A DNA stretch of 64,000 nucleotides from Methylocystis silviterrae (GCF_013350005.1 NZ_JABVWW010000014.1:26405-90404); one strand, 5' to 3'; shown: positions 53,500 to 61,506, numbered from the stretch's first letter. The notes: generated by a model from the sequence alone, not told the origin. Numbers and translations are program-made.

Positions 53500-54024
53500 A
53501 TGGAGCCCAAAATCGTCGCCGTCGTCGCGCGCGGACGCAATGGCGTGATCGGCGTCGCCAACGGCCTTCCCTGGCGGCTCTCGAGCGACCTCAAGCGCTA
53601 CAAGGCGCGCACCTGGGGCAAGCCGATGATCATGGGACGGCGCACCTTCGAATCGATCGGACGGCCGCTGCCGGGGCGCGAAAGCGTCGTACTGACGCGT
53701 GATCCCCATTTCAAGGCCGAGGGCGTCCATGTCGCGGCGAGTCCGGCGGAGGCCTTGGCGACGGCGCGCCGGCTGGCCGCGCTGCTTGGCGTCGACGAGA
53801 TCATCATCGCAGGCGGCGAGGAAATCTATCGCGCCTTTCTCGATCTCACCGACGTGATTGAACTGACGGAGGTCGCGCTCGATATTGCCGGCGACGCGCA
53901 TTTCCCGGCGCTCGACCCCAAAGACTGGCGCGAGATCGCGCGCGAAGCGCCGCCGCGCGGCCCGAAGGACGAAGTGGACTTCGCTTTTGTCACGCTTGAG
54001 CGGCGCCGTGGCCAAGGCGCCTGA
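53500..54024 (+). CDS. folA: Dihydrofolate reductase
   Basis: 174 aa. IVAVVARGRNGVIGVANGLPWRL, the catalytic Asp in LSSDLKRYKARTWGKPMIMGRRTFESIG, and IIIAGGEEIYRAFL are the family blocks. Operon with thyA; the tRNA-Pro(CGG) gene follows 67 bp after its stop. Confidence 0.96.
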   Translation: MEPKIVAVVARGRNGVIGVANGLPWRLSSDLKRYKARTWGKPMIMGRRTFESIGRPLPGRESVVLTRDPHFKAEGVHVAASPAEALATARRLAALLGVDEIIIAGGEEIYRAFLDLTDVIELTEVALDIAGDAHFPALDPKDWREIAREAPPRGPKDEVDFAFVTLERRRGQGA

Positions 54025-54090
54025 AACCAGTTGCGGCGCAATGCGGCTGTCGATATAAAACGCCTCGAAAGCGGCTTCGGCCATTTCTGT

Positions 54091-54167
54091 CGGAGTGTAG
54101 CGCAGCCTGGTAGCGCACCTCGTTCGGGACGAGGGGGTCGGAGGTTCGAATCCTCTCACTCCGACCA
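54091..54167 (+). tRNA. tRNA-Pro (anticodon CGG)
   Basis: Acceptor CGGAGTG (54091-54097) pairs with CACTCCG (54157-54163). The anticodon stem CCTCG/CGAGG has loop TTCGGGA; T-loop TTCGAAT; CCA at 54165-54167. It marks the switch from core to accessory genes. Confidence 0.95.
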
Positions 54168-54401
54168 AAGCCAGACTTAACTAATTGAATTTGCTGTGAA
54201 ATTACTTTTGTATCGGGCTATAGTCCCCCTTCTCGTCCCCCACAATTCGGCGATTATCAGCGAATATTGGCGCAAGCTAGCGAATTGAAGCATCGTCGCT
54301 GAGGGGCGCTGCTATGAGAGCGCTCACTTGCAGCGCGCCTTCAGCCTCACGCCCGGACCCCCGCCATTCTCGGCGATCAATACGACGCCGGCGCGCGCTG
54401 A

Positions 54402-54908
54402 CTAAGGTTCGCCCACATCCCGGACAGGGCGCTTTTCTGGGGGGTAATGACCGCCGGGATCATCAACCCACACAACTGTGATACCGGCGCGTTCGGCATA
54501 TGCGAGCGCTTGGAGGAAAGCGTCGGTAGGAGTCAGGCGGTCAGGGAAGGCGGTAGGATCTGGGTTCTGGCCAAACACATTGACGTTGACGCAGGCGAAC
54601 ACAGCAGGATCAGCGGTCGCGTCTCGGCGGACGTGGACCTCAACCACGGGGCCATTCGGCAGGGCGCTGCGGTGTTCAACTATCCGCGTCATTTGCCTGC
54701 ATCCTATTTCAGTGTCAGGTCCACCAACGAAAATGACCCCGGCAGCTTCGAGGGCGACTTGAATAGACGCCACTGCTCCAGCGGAAAGCTGTCGACGTTC
54801 GCCCTCAAAATCTTCAATCGTCGACACGCTCAAGCACGCCATTTCGGCCAGTTTTTCTTGTGTGATCTTTAGCAGGGCGCGAGCGCTGCGAGATTGTGTG
54901 GGGGTCAT
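54402..54908 (-). CDS. XRE-type helix-turn-helix protein
   Basis: 168 aa. The HTH (residues about 5-60: SARALLKITQEKLAEMACLS, then STIEDFEGERR) is joined to a tail with VVWVDDPGGHYPPE. It could be a phage-type repressor. ATG 54908 has AAGGA nine bases upstream; a TTG at 54929 is possible. It is the first gene after tRNA-Pro, with ~230 bp of empty sequence between. Confidence 0.75.
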   Translation of the reverse strand: MTPTQSRSARALLKITQEKLAEMACLSVSTIEDFEGERRQLSAGAVASIQVALEAAGVIFVGGPDTEIGCRQMTRIVEHRSALPNGPVVEVHVRRDATADPAVFACVNVNVFGQNPDPTAFPDRLTPTDAFLQALAYAERAGITVVWVDDPGGHYPPEKRPVRDVGEP

Positions 54909-54975
54909 TGGTCGCCCGTCCTTCTTCAACCTTGACGTCCGTCCCTTGCCCCCGACGATCGTCTCGACGCTCGCC

Positions 54976-55221
54976 CTATTCGTCGTTTTCGCTGGTCACA
55001 TCCTCGATTGGGATAAACGCGCCCGTATCGCGAGGCCTTTCCGTGAGCGCTTTCTCTAAAAGTCGCCGGATGGCTTCCGGGCGCGACGGGCGCGGCTCCG
55101 GCTGCGCGGCAATCCAGCCGTCGATGGCTTCGAGCGCGGCCCTTTCCAGGCGGACATTCACGGCCTCACTGTCGACTTGTGGTCGACCGCGTTTTGCTTT
55201 TTTAGCGCCAGATATTGACAT
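54976..55221 (-). CDS. Ribbon-helix-helix regulator, cassette 1
   Basis: 81 aa. AVNVRLERAALEAIDGWIAA, then RPSRPEAIRRLLEKALTE, is an RHH/CopG fold. It matches the 70-aa protein at 60608 in layout (basic start, RLxxxxLxxIDxW, SRxEAIRRLxxKAL). It is divergent from 55313 and a palindrome lies between the two starts, so it probably controls both directions. Confidence 0.7.
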   Translation of the reverse strand: MSISGAKKAKRGRPQVDSEAVNVRLERAALEAIDGWIAAQPEPRPSRPEAIRRLLEKALTERPRDTGAFIPIEDVTSENDE

Positions 55222-55227
55222 GCTTAA

Positions 55228-55243
55228 TTTATAGCGCCATAAA
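55228..55243. promoter_or_regulatory. Near-perfect palindrome in the divergent promoter of cassette 1
   Basis: TTTATaGCGCcATAAA, a 16-base palindrome with one mismatched pair, lies 7 bp upstream of the RHH gene start. A related half (TTTAGCGCCAGATA) is nearby at 55201. Likely operator for the RHH protein. Confidence 0.5.
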
Positions 55244-55312
55244 AAGCGGGTCGCAAGCGGTCTAGCTCCCCGCCGGCGACCCTAACCACAGCCAACTTCG
55301 CAGGAGTCCGCC

Positions 55313-55714
55313 ATGGCTGATTCTCAAGATACCAGAACTGCGCCTTTTTCCCGCCGCGCCGTCATGGCCGGCCTCGCCGCTGCGCCCGTCGCCGGGCTTC
55401 CCGCTATTGCCGGCGGCGCCACGGAAGCTGATCCGATCTTTGCGGCTATTGAGAAATACCAACGCGCCTATGCCGCTTTCAATCAATCGGAGGAAGGGCC
55501 AGACCAGGATGCCGCCTGTAGCGTCTACTTCGATGCAGAGATCGACTTGCACTCAACTAAGCCGACGACGCCTGCAGGCGCGGCCAAATTCCTTCGGTTC
55601 ATCGCCAACTTTCTGGACGAAGACGACGTCGTCAATGACAATTGGGTCGGCGACATGATTGGCGACTCGATCCGCACCGCCGTCGCGGTGATGGAGCAGG
55701 AGGCGCGGTCATGA
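55313..55714 (+). CDS. Twin-arginine-signal small protein, cassette 1
   Basis: 133 aa. SRRAVMAGLAAAPVAGLPA looks like a Tat signal; the rest is an acidic helical domain (AIEKYQRAYAAFNQSEEG, FIANFLDEDDVV). The first residues MADSQDTRTAP parallel MADSENTTTAP of the 60112-60519 protein, and the two leaders also match (CCCTAACCACAGCC, then AGGAGTCCGC). No function known. Confidence 0.65.
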   Translation: MADSQDTRTAPFSRRAVMAGLAAAPVAGLPAIAGGATEADPIFAAIEKYQRAYAAFNQSEEGPDQDAACSVYFDAEIDLHSTKPTTPAGAAKFLRFIANFLDEDDVVNDNWVGDMIGDSIRTAVAVMEQEARS

Positions 55715-56076
55715 GCAACATTACCAAGCTTGCGGACGTGCGCGACCGTCGGCGCGGCGAGGTCCCCCACCATGCAGAGGCGCTGTCCTTTATGAAGCGG
55801 CGAAAACCAAAGGGCACGGGCATAAGCTATTGGACCGTGAAGCCATCGGGAAGCTACTCCCGTGACTACGAAACCGGGCGCGCGCTTGGGCGCGAATATC
55901 TGGCATTCATTGGACGATATCCCACGAACGGCAGCGCCACTCTCCTAAATAGCATCGTGCGCGAGATGGCGGAGCGTGGCCGAGTCGGTGGGTTAGAATT
56001 CGGTTTCCTCAACTGCGTTAATGAATATGCCATGTTCGCCGCGTCGACTGTGGCCAGTGTGGAGGCGCGCCGATGA
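55711..56076 (+). CDS. Hypothetical protein, cassette 1
   Basis: 121 aa. The start overlaps the previous stop (ATGA). Basic N-terminal half with VRDRRRGEVPHHAEALSF and a helical C-terminal half (SIVREMAERGRVGGLEFGFL). The MSNITKLADVRDRRR opening is seen in small phage-borne proteins of Alphaproteobacteria. No function assigned. Confidence 0.6.
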   Translation: MSNITKLADVRDRRRGEVPHHAEALSFMKRRKPKGTGISYWTVKPSGSYSRDYETGRALGREYLAFIGRYPTNGSATLLNSIVREMAERGRVGGLEFGFLNCVNEYAMFAASTVASVEARR

Positions 56077-56294
56077 CTGACCTGAGCAACGTCAAGGCGC
56101 GGCTTCACCGTCTGCCGCTGTCGACGCTCATTGCGATGACGTGGCGGTTCAAGCTCGCGCGGCTCTTTCTATGGCTCGCGCGCGTGACCGACACATACGA
56201 CGGCGTGCTCATGCGGATTGTTCGGCGCATCGTCGAGAGCGCCGAGGCGGTCGCCAGCAAGTCGGACGAGTTGCGGAGAAGGCTGAGGCCGTGA
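56073..56294 (+). CDS. Small hydrophobic/basic protein, cassette 1
   Basis: 73 aa. MTDLSNVKARLHRLPLSTLI, an amphipathic/hydrophobic helix (residues 15-36), then a charged tail. A close paralogue with a frameshift lies at 59899-60115. Overlaps on both sides (ATGA and GTGA) show a tight operon. Confidence 0.65.
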   Translation: MTDLSNVKARLHRLPLSTLIAMTWRFKLARLFLWLARVTDTYDGVLMRIVRRIVESAEAVASKSDELRRRLRP

Positions 56295-56449
56295 CTTACG
56301 ACCGCGCCGCGATCATGAGGGACGCTCACAAGCGATTCCGAGATGGCAAGCGCCTCGGGCTCGGCTGGACGTTCGGGCAATGCCTGGCCACGGCGTGGGC
56401 GGCGGCGAAAGATCGGCGCAAGGCCACTGCCCGAGGATTTGCGGCGTAG
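56291..56449 (+). CDS. Small hypothetical protein, cassette 1
   Basis: 52 aa from a GTG overlapping the previous stop: VTYDRAAIMRDAHKRFRDGK, then TFGQCLATAWAAAK. Short proteins with DAHRRFRxGxxLxFGxCLxxAW are common in rhizobial phages. Last gene before a terminator. Confidence 0.6.
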   Translation: MTYDRAAIMRDAHKRFRDGKRLGLGWTFGQCLATAWAAAKDRRKATARGFAA

Positions 56450-56787
56450 GCTGTGAGGGATTAGGCTTTCCGCAACTCGCGCCGGCTTTGATCTCCTCTT
56501 TGCCGGCGCCAGGAACGCCCCGACCGTGGATGTAACGGCGGGGCGTTTTTGCTGCGGAGTATCCCATGCGCAAGGCCGACCGCCACTCCGCCGTTGACCG
56601 ATCCCTTTCAGACGATCCTCCCATGCCGAGGTCACACCCTCCACGCTCTCCATCATGGCGCGCATGAAGCGCCAGTGGGAGGAGGAGGCCACCCGTAAGG
56701 TGCCAGCGACGGCCGAGCATATGCTTTGATTTGGTGGCCCATGGCGCGAGAGTGCAGACGCCGATAATCCAACAAGGCAACAACACA
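56450..56787. other. Intergenic stretch after cassette 1
   Basis: Holds the terminator at 56514 and, further on, a short frame reading HAEVTPSTLSIMARMKRQWE that ends near 56730. This looks like the 3' remnant of a lost protein gene. Nothing else is seen. Confidence 0.4.
56514..56550 (+). terminator. Rho-independent terminator, cassette 1
   Basis: AACGCCCCG (56514-56522) pairs with CGGGGCGTT (56539-56547); the inner CCGT/ACGG stem surrounds GGATGTA; TTTTT follows. The identical hairpin recurs in the opposite orientation at 59821-59854. Confidence 0.85.
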
Positions 56788-57324
56788 ATGACGAATGGTC
56801 TTGGAACTGCGAGCCAGCAATTAAGCGACGCGGGGAGTTATTTCGAATACGTGCTCAAGCCGAATAAGGAGGCATTTTTCGGAGCTCCCAGCAACTTCGC
56901 ATCCACTGTCAATCTCGCTTCGTCGCTGTTCCACTTTCACGAGTGGATGTACAAGTCATTCAAGAGCCGGCTCGAAGCCGAATTCAACACGATCTTTCCA
57001 ACCGCGGGGACTTTTTGGGGAGTTGTCGAAGGAACTGATCCGAGGTTCGGATATATTCGTGATGTAGCAAACGCCTCCAAGCACGTGAAGATAGGAGAAC
57101 ACGGTCGTCCCAGGCCTTCAACTGGAGCCCATCATATGGCCAATACCCATATTGTCGTCCTTGGGTATGGGCAGGGCGGTTATGGGACGGGACCCTACGG
57201 CGGAGGACTCCAAGTGGTAGTCGAAGATAGCGGCAGGCTCGTAAGCTTCGATGATTGCGCGCAGGCGCTGTTTGACTATTGGGATCAGCTATTGCGCAAA
57301 TTGGCCGGAGCGCAAACCCCATAG
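56788..57324 (+). CDS. Hypothetical protein, possible HEPN-like fold
   Basis: 178 aa. Helical first half with ASTVNLASSLFHFHEWMYK and FGYIRDVANASKHVKIG, a pattern (Arg, Asn, Lys-His) met in HEPN-like hypothetical proteins, followed by a Gly/Tyr-rich beta segment (VVLGYGQGGYGTGPYGGGL). The assignment is weak. Its codon use looks less GC-biased than neighbouring genes. Confidence 0.6.
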   Translation: MTNGLGTASQQLSDAGSYFEYVLKPNKEAFFGAPSNFASTVNLASSLFHFHEWMYKSFKSRLEAEFNTIFPTAGTFWGVVEGTDPRFGYIRDVANASKHVKIGEHGRPRPSTGAHHMANTHIVVLGYGQGGYGTGPYGGGLQVVVEDSGRLVSFDDCAQALFDYWDQLLRKLAGAQTP

Positions 57325-57340
57325 GCGGCGAGAGCTGCGT

Positions 57341-57559
57341 TCAACGCCCTGCATCGCCGGCGTCCGCCGTCAGCGCCCTTGCAATCGTCTGCGCGACTGC
57401 CTTGGCGTCGGCGCCGGATAGGCGATTGACGAGCCCGCGCCGGCTCGGATCTTCCTCGAAATACACATATGCGAGCGCGACGCCGTTCGCGTCCTCGACG
57501 ACGAAGGACTCGGCAGCGTGGCGGATGCGCAATGGCAATGCGTAGGGCGTGGGCTTCAT
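57341..57559 (-). CDS. Small conserved protein of alphaproteobacterial elements
   Basis: 72 aa. RIRHAAESFVVEDANGVALAYVYFEEDP and a C-terminal ADAKAVAQTIARAL are a pattern repeatedly seen in small rhizobial proteins. Function unknown. A decayed piece of a related sequence lies at 58690-58740. Confidence 0.6.
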   Translation of the reverse strand: MKPTPYALPLRIRHAAESFVVEDANGVALAYVYFEEDPSRRGLVNRLSGADAKAVAQTIARALTADAGDAGR

Positions 57560-57597
57560 CCCTTCCAGCGCTCCAGGAACTCGTTTAGCCTGCGCTC

Positions 57598-57749
57598 ATG
57601 GGCTGGCGCGGGCAGGATAACCGGGATCGTGACGAGGAACGCGAGTGGCGCAAGCTGCCGCTTCGCGAGCGCTAGGACCGGCCGAGCCTGGCGCTCTTCA
57701 TGTGTCCTTCCTGGTCACCTTCGCCTATGCGCTCTGGCGCGGCGGGTAG
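57598..57749 (+). pseudogene. Decayed small membrane protein
   Basis: Opens with MGWRGQDNRDRDEEREWRKL and stops at TAG 57673-57675. Further on, another frame gives HVSFLVTFAYALWRGG and a stop at 57747, which reads like the membrane-helix C-terminus of the same protein. At least one stop and one frameshift separate them. Confidence 0.45.
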
Positions 57750-58307
57750 ACGGATGCGCGCTAAGCCGACTCTGGCCCTTCAACTCGCACAGGCTCGAGC
57801 AGCGTCGGATCCGCGTCGTCGACGCCCGAGCGGTTCACCCGAGGCGAGACAATCCACTCCTGCAGCGCATCCTCAGGCGGCGGACGCAACAGCGCCGTGG
57901 TCAACACCAGTCATCCATGCGCCGGCGTCGCGCGAATCGAAGAGGACTGGCTTGGCGATTATGTAGTTGACGTCAAATACACAATCGCCACTGGCATCCG
58001 ATCATGGAAGCGGTTCATCCAATCGTTTGGCGGGCCGGACAATGATGGTTGCGGAATCGATCATCTCCTTGTCTCTGGATAGGCCGCGATCGTGGGTGTA
58101 ATGGCGGCCATTCCACTATTTTTGCCGAAGATTCGACGCAGTCACGCTCTGTGCTATATTGCGACGTTCTCGCCCGCGTTCCATGGGCGCAAAATCTGAC
58201 GACGACCGTCCACGATATCGGCCCGGATCGGACCGCTCGGCAGCATGCGGGGAGCGCAAACTAAGCGCATGCCAAGCGATCCCACAGTCATTTTGGCAGG
58301 GGGGATC
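57750..58307. other. Mostly non-coding prophage DNA
   Basis: One frame (57897-58082, plus) reads VARIEEDWLGDYVVDVKYTI and could be a gene fragment. Otherwise no convincing coding pattern. The last ~50 bases contain the ribosome site (GGGGGG) of the next gene. Confidence 0.4.
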
Positions 58308-58652
58308 ATGTTCAATCGCCTACAAAGTTCTACCAAGAGCAATGGCATTGCTGCGTTTGGCGTGATCGGCCTCGCGCTATTGTCGCGCCCGACCTTTGCG
58401 CAGGATCTGCGCGTCGGTTGCTCCCTCGTTCAACACTACGGCAGCGCAGAAGTGAAGATGCTGCTCGATCAAGTGCGTTCGAGCGTCGACGATGGCGAAG
58501 CGAACGCGCTCTACAGCAAATATGTTGGCCTGCGAAATGATTGCCGGTCTGACCAAAAAGCATTTCGGGTCGTTAATCTTTCGGCGGCTATGCATAGGCT
58601 GCTTGAAGAGTACGGCGTCAACGTTCGTCGCTTCGCTGTTTCGGGGCGCTAA
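58308..58652 (+). CDS. Small secreted protein
   Basis: 114 aa. Signal peptide (hydrophobic stretch AAFGVIGLALLSR, then PTFAQ) followed by an ~80-aa helical domain, VGCSLVQHYGSAEVKMLLDQ, with two cysteines. A G-rich ribosome site is six bases upstream. Unknown function. Confidence 0.6.
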   Translation: MFNRLQSSTKSNGIAAFGVIGLALLSRPTFAQDLRVGCSLVQHYGSAEVKMLLDQVRSSVDDGEANALYSKYVGLRNDCRSDQKAFRVVNLSAAMHRLLEEYGVNVRRFAVSGR

Positions 58653-58961
58653 TCTACTGAGCGCTAGCGCATCGTTTATCCGCATCGATCGGCATTCTCG
58701 CGATCGTTCGATCGACTCCCTTGGCGTCGGCACCCGACATGCGGAACTCACAGCCATGGCGCAAGCGTCGCCATCGGTGACGCCAATAGCTGCGGGGTCG
58801 GGCTTTGCCTCGAAGCAGCGCCGACGTAGACACACAAAGCCCTTAAACTGAAGGTCTTCGCGCTTCGCGCGCTAGCGATTCCGGCGGCTGTTCGCACCAA
58901 AGGGCGAGCGGGCGCCGTCAGGCGTCGCGGAGCGTGGTCTTGCTCTCTCGGGCGTGGCGAC
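58653..58961. other. Non-coding stretch with a decayed gene fragment
   Basis: On the minus strand 58690-58740 reads SGADAKGVDRTIARMP, close to SGADAKAVAQTIARAL of the 57341-57559 protein. The rest shows nothing. Confidence 0.45.
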
Positions 58962-59150
58962 GTGGTGGACAATTTGGCAGCGACGTTTATCAGCGAGACT
59001 GCAAGGGCTACCGGCAAAGATGAGCGCACAATAAGACGCGACGCCGCGCGCGGCGAAAAGATCAGCGAGCGCGCACTAAGGCTCATCAAAGGGACTGACC
59101 GCGACCGGACCAGCGTCGTCTTAGAGCCGCCTTGTGCTCCTCATGAGTGA
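58962..59150 (+). pseudogene. ParB-like fragment
   Basis: 62 codons: FISETARATGKDERTIRRDA, then ARGEKISERALRLIKGT. This is the helix-turn-helix end found in ParB/RepB-type proteins; the large N-terminal part is missing and the C-terminus after KGT is unlike the family. Probably the remnant of a longer gene. Confidence 0.55.
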
Positions 59151-59263
59151 ACGCCCGAGAAGGCCAACGAGATAGCCGCCATTTCCCAGACCGTGCTTTC
59201 GGAAACGTCGAGCTCGCGAGCGAGAGAACCGCAAGAAAGATAAGACGGCGGGCGATCGGTCAT
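59141..59263 (-). pseudogene. AlpA/excisionase-like HTH, truncated
   Basis: 40 codons starting MTDRPPSYLSCGSLARELDV, then SESTVWEM. The typical next part (a wing with Pro-Arg and Trp) is absent and the frame ends in ISLAFSGVHS. Its start is 7 bp after the stop of the MerR-like gene. AlpA-like factors act in excision or prophage control. Confidence 0.5.
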
Positions 59264-59270
59264 CCGACGT

Positions 59271-59744
59271 TCACTCCGCTCCGGCGCTGTTCACAGTCTC
59301 AAGTGCGCCCTTCACGCGGCGCACGAGGCTATCCAATTCGATTACGACCGAGGCGTCTACATGCCTGTTGCGAAGAACGTCGGCGAGCTTTTCCGGCGCG
59401 ACAGCTTCCGAAGTGAATTCATAGGGGATTTCAGACAGAAGCCCGCCGCGAACCAGCTCAAGGTCCTCTGCCGATGGAATGCGCCGCTGTATCACGAGAA
59501 AAAGGCCCGTCTTCTTTGCCGCGCTGAGTGCGGCAGACGACAGCTGGAAGGCGATCGCGAGAGGAAACTCCAGCGATGAAATATTTTCCACGACATGGAG
59601 ACGCAGAACGTCCCCAAAATCCCATCTGCGGGCCTTGCCCTTTGATTGATCTTTGGTCGCGAACAGTCCGCGCGATATCCAAACGTCAATCAGGCCGCGC
59701 CGCATTCCAAGAGCGTCAGCGACTTCTTGCGTATTGTGGAGCAT
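59271..59744 (-). CDS. MerR-like helix-turn-helix protein
   Basis: 157 aa. HTH at residues 1-65: NTQEVADALGMRRGLIDVWI, then KGKARRWDFGDVLRLHVV. The C-terminal half is helical with no recognised effector domain. It may be a prophage regulator coupled to the truncated AlpA-like gene that follows. Confidence 0.65.
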   Translation of the reverse strand: MLHNTQEVADALGMRRGLIDVWISRGLFATKDQSKGKARRWDFGDVLRLHVVENISSLEFPLAIAFQLSSAALSAAKKTGLFLVIQRRIPSAEDLELVRGGLLSEIPYEFTSEAVAPEKLADVLRNRHVDASVVIELDSLVRRVKGALETVNSAGAE

Positions 59745-59814
59745 AGGAAATTCCTTTCATGACGAAATATAGCGACTTTCTCTCACCATGCAAGGGATAT
59801 TTTCGCCGGAGCCA

Positions 59815-59854
59815 CAAAAAAACGCCCCGCCGTTACATCCACGGTCGGGGCGTT
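59815..59854 (-). terminator. Rho-independent terminator, cassette 2
   Basis: The same hairpin as at 56514, inverted: AACGCCCCG (59821-59829) and CGGGGCGTT (59846-59854), with a long A run on the plus strand (59816-59822) that is the T run for minus-strand transcription. Confidence 0.85.
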
Positions 59855-59898
59855 CATGTGCGCCGAATGGAGAAACGGCGCTCGGCACAATGTAGGTC

Positions 59899-60115
59899 TT
59901 AGAGCAGGCGGCGCAAACGGTCCGACTTACGGGCGCAGCGCTCGGCGCTCTCGACGATGCGCCGAGACATTCGCATGATGGCGCCGCCGTATGCGTCGGT
60001 CACGCGCGCAAAGCCAAAGGAAGAGGCGCGCGAGTTTGAGCCGCCACGTCATAGCGATCAGCGTCGACAGGGGCAGGCGGTGAAGTCGGGACTTGATGTT
60101 GGAAAGGTCGGTCAC
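59899..60115 (-). pseudogene. Frameshifted paralogue of the 56073-56294 protein, cassette 2
   Basis: VTDLSNIKSRLHRLPLSTLI and the helix up to LARLFLWL match the cassette 1 protein. One extra T then shifts the frame. Restoring it gives ARVTDAYGGAIMRMSRRIVE, then SAERCARKSDRLRRLL and a stop at 59899. The shifted frame ends at 59927. GTG start overlaps the previous stop. Confidence 0.75.
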
Positions 60116-60519
60116 GACTGCGCCTCCCGCTTGCGCCCGAGCCAATTCTCGGCGTCGAACGCCTCAGTTAAGCGGTCCAGTTCACGAGCCGCGTCTTCAA
60201 CGAGCTGGCGCACGCCCGTCTGGGCGCCTTTGTCCAAGCAATCGCTCGCGAGGTAGCATACAGCCGCTTCAATGCCCCACAGACGCCGAGACAGATCATG
60301 GAATCGGTCAGAAAAATCTCCAGGCGTGATTGGGCCTTCCTCGCCGGGAAAATTGTAGTAAAGCCGCGCGGCCTTCGCGATCGTCTCGGATCGCTCCTGA
60401 TCGATGCAGTCGAACACAAACGTTAGAATTTCACGATTGACGCCAGCATCGCGCATCTTGTCCACCAGATCGGCAATACGGACGCGCGGCGCAGTTGTGG
60501 TATTTTCTGAATCAGCCAT
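60112..60519 (-). CDS. Hypothetical protein, cassette 2
   Basis: 135 aa, helical: ADLVDKMRDAGVNREILTFV, DFSDRFHDLSRRLWGIEA, then LVEDAARELDRLTEAFDAE. The opening MADSENTTTAP matches that of the cassette 1 Tat-type protein, and so does its untranslated leader. Unlike that protein it has no signal. Divergent from the RHH gene at 60608. Confidence 0.65.
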   Translation of the reverse strand: MADSENTTTAPRVRIADLVDKMRDAGVNREILTFVFDCIDQERSETIAKAARLYYNFPGEEGPITPGDFSDRFHDLSRRLWGIEAAVCYLASDCLDKGAQTGVRQLVEDAARELDRLTEAFDAENWLGRKREAQS

Positions 60520-60590
60520 TGCGGACTCCTATGGTCGGCTGTGGTTAGGGCCGGGCGAGAGGTTGCAGCCTCTTGCTCGGCTCGCCCTTG

Positions 60591-60633
60591 TGTATTACAC
60601 AGTTTATATGAAGAGGTCAATCCCTGTAATACA
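60591..60633. promoter_or_regulatory. Operator-like inverted repeat in the divergent promoter of cassette 2
   Basis: TGTATTACA (60591-60599) and TGTAATACA (60625-60633) are exact reverse complements 25 bp apart. The RHH start codon lies between them. Suits binding by two RHH dimers and autoregulation. Confidence 0.6.
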
Positions 60634-60820
60634 GAGAAAGCGCGGCCCGGCGCCGACAGGAAAGACGCCTGTTGCGTCGCTACGATTGCCGCCAGAACTT
60701 GCTGAGCGAATTGACGCATGGGCGGCGAAGCAAAAGGACGCGCCGTCGCGATCGGAAGCCATCCGAAGGCTGATCCAAAAGGCGCTCGGCAAGGCGCGGG
60801 CGCATACAGTTGATCTATGA
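60608..60820 (+). CDS. Ribbon-helix-helix protein, cassette 2 (probable antitoxin)
   Basis: 70 aa. PVASLRLPPELAERIDAWAA, then SRSEAIRRLIQKALGKA: RHH fold. Overlaps the next start by 4 bp (ATGA), a toxin-antitoxin-like arrangement. The inverted repeat at 60591-60633 spans its start. Confidence 0.7.
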   Translation: MKRSIPVIQRKRGPAPTGKTPVASLRLPPELAERIDAWAAKQKDAPSRSEAIRRLIQKALGKARAHTVDL

Positions 60821-61506
60821 GCACCGAAAACACCGATTATGAAAAGCAACTTGATGTCTTCTTTGTCGCAGTTGGAAGAGCCATTCGCGAATGGGCTGAA
60901 CTTGAGGCGGCACTTTCGCTGACCCTTGCTGCGCTACTCGGTGTAGATCAGTATCGCGCACGCGTAATCTGGATGAGTATGATCAATCTGCAAGCTCGTT
61001 TAACACTGCTCAATCGTCTTGCTGGGGCCTTTCTTGGCGAACCGCAGCGCGTAAACTTCCAAGAATTGATCAAGCGCGCGGAAACCCTGGCAGAAGTTCG
61101 CAATCTGTTGGCGCATGCCCACGGAGGCGTTGATCATAAAACAGCTCGAGTTGGTTTTCTACGCGACGCAAAAAATGAAGCTCTTGGCGTTGATTTTCTG
61201 GCCATGAAGTGGGTTGATTTGAGCGCAGTGCTCTCACTCGAACAAGATATTATCGCGCTCAGGTTAGATTTTTCTAAGCTTCGAAAGACTCTCCCCGCAG
61301 CTCTGCATAAATTGCCAAGAATGCATCGCGAACGGTCCGGCCAGAAATCCAGGTCTGGTCGCCACAAAGAACAGAATTGTGGATTACGTCCAAGCCCTTT
61401 CCAATCGCCCGTTCAGTTAGACACTCTGCGATATCCGATAGCGTCGTCACCGGTCTCTGCGTGGGCTTTTGGGCCGCTTCTAACTTTCGATCCACCGTCG
61501 AAGTAG
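60817..61506 (+). CDS. Putative HEPN-domain protein (possible toxin)
   Basis: 229 aa as an open frame; the first ~165 look genuine. Helical, with REWAELEAALSLTLAALLG and LAEVRNLLAHAHGG: Arg95-Asn-x3-His100 is the HEPN R-x4-H ribonuclease motif. The C-terminal ~60 residues overlap a minus-strand gene and are compositionally odd, so the original end may have been lost by fusion to adjoining DNA. Coupled to the RHH gene. Confidence 0.6.
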   Translation: MSTENTDYEKQLDVFFVAVGRAIREWAELEAALSLTLAALLGVDQYRARVIWMSMINLQARLTLLNRLAGAFLGEPQRVNFQELIKRAETLAEVRNLLAHAHGGVDHKTARVGFLRDAKNEALGVDFLAMKWVDLSAVLSLEQDIIALRLDFSKLRKTLPAALHKLPRMHRERSGQKSRSGRHKEQNCGLRPSPFQSPVQLDTLRYPIASSPVSAWAFGPLLTFDPPSK

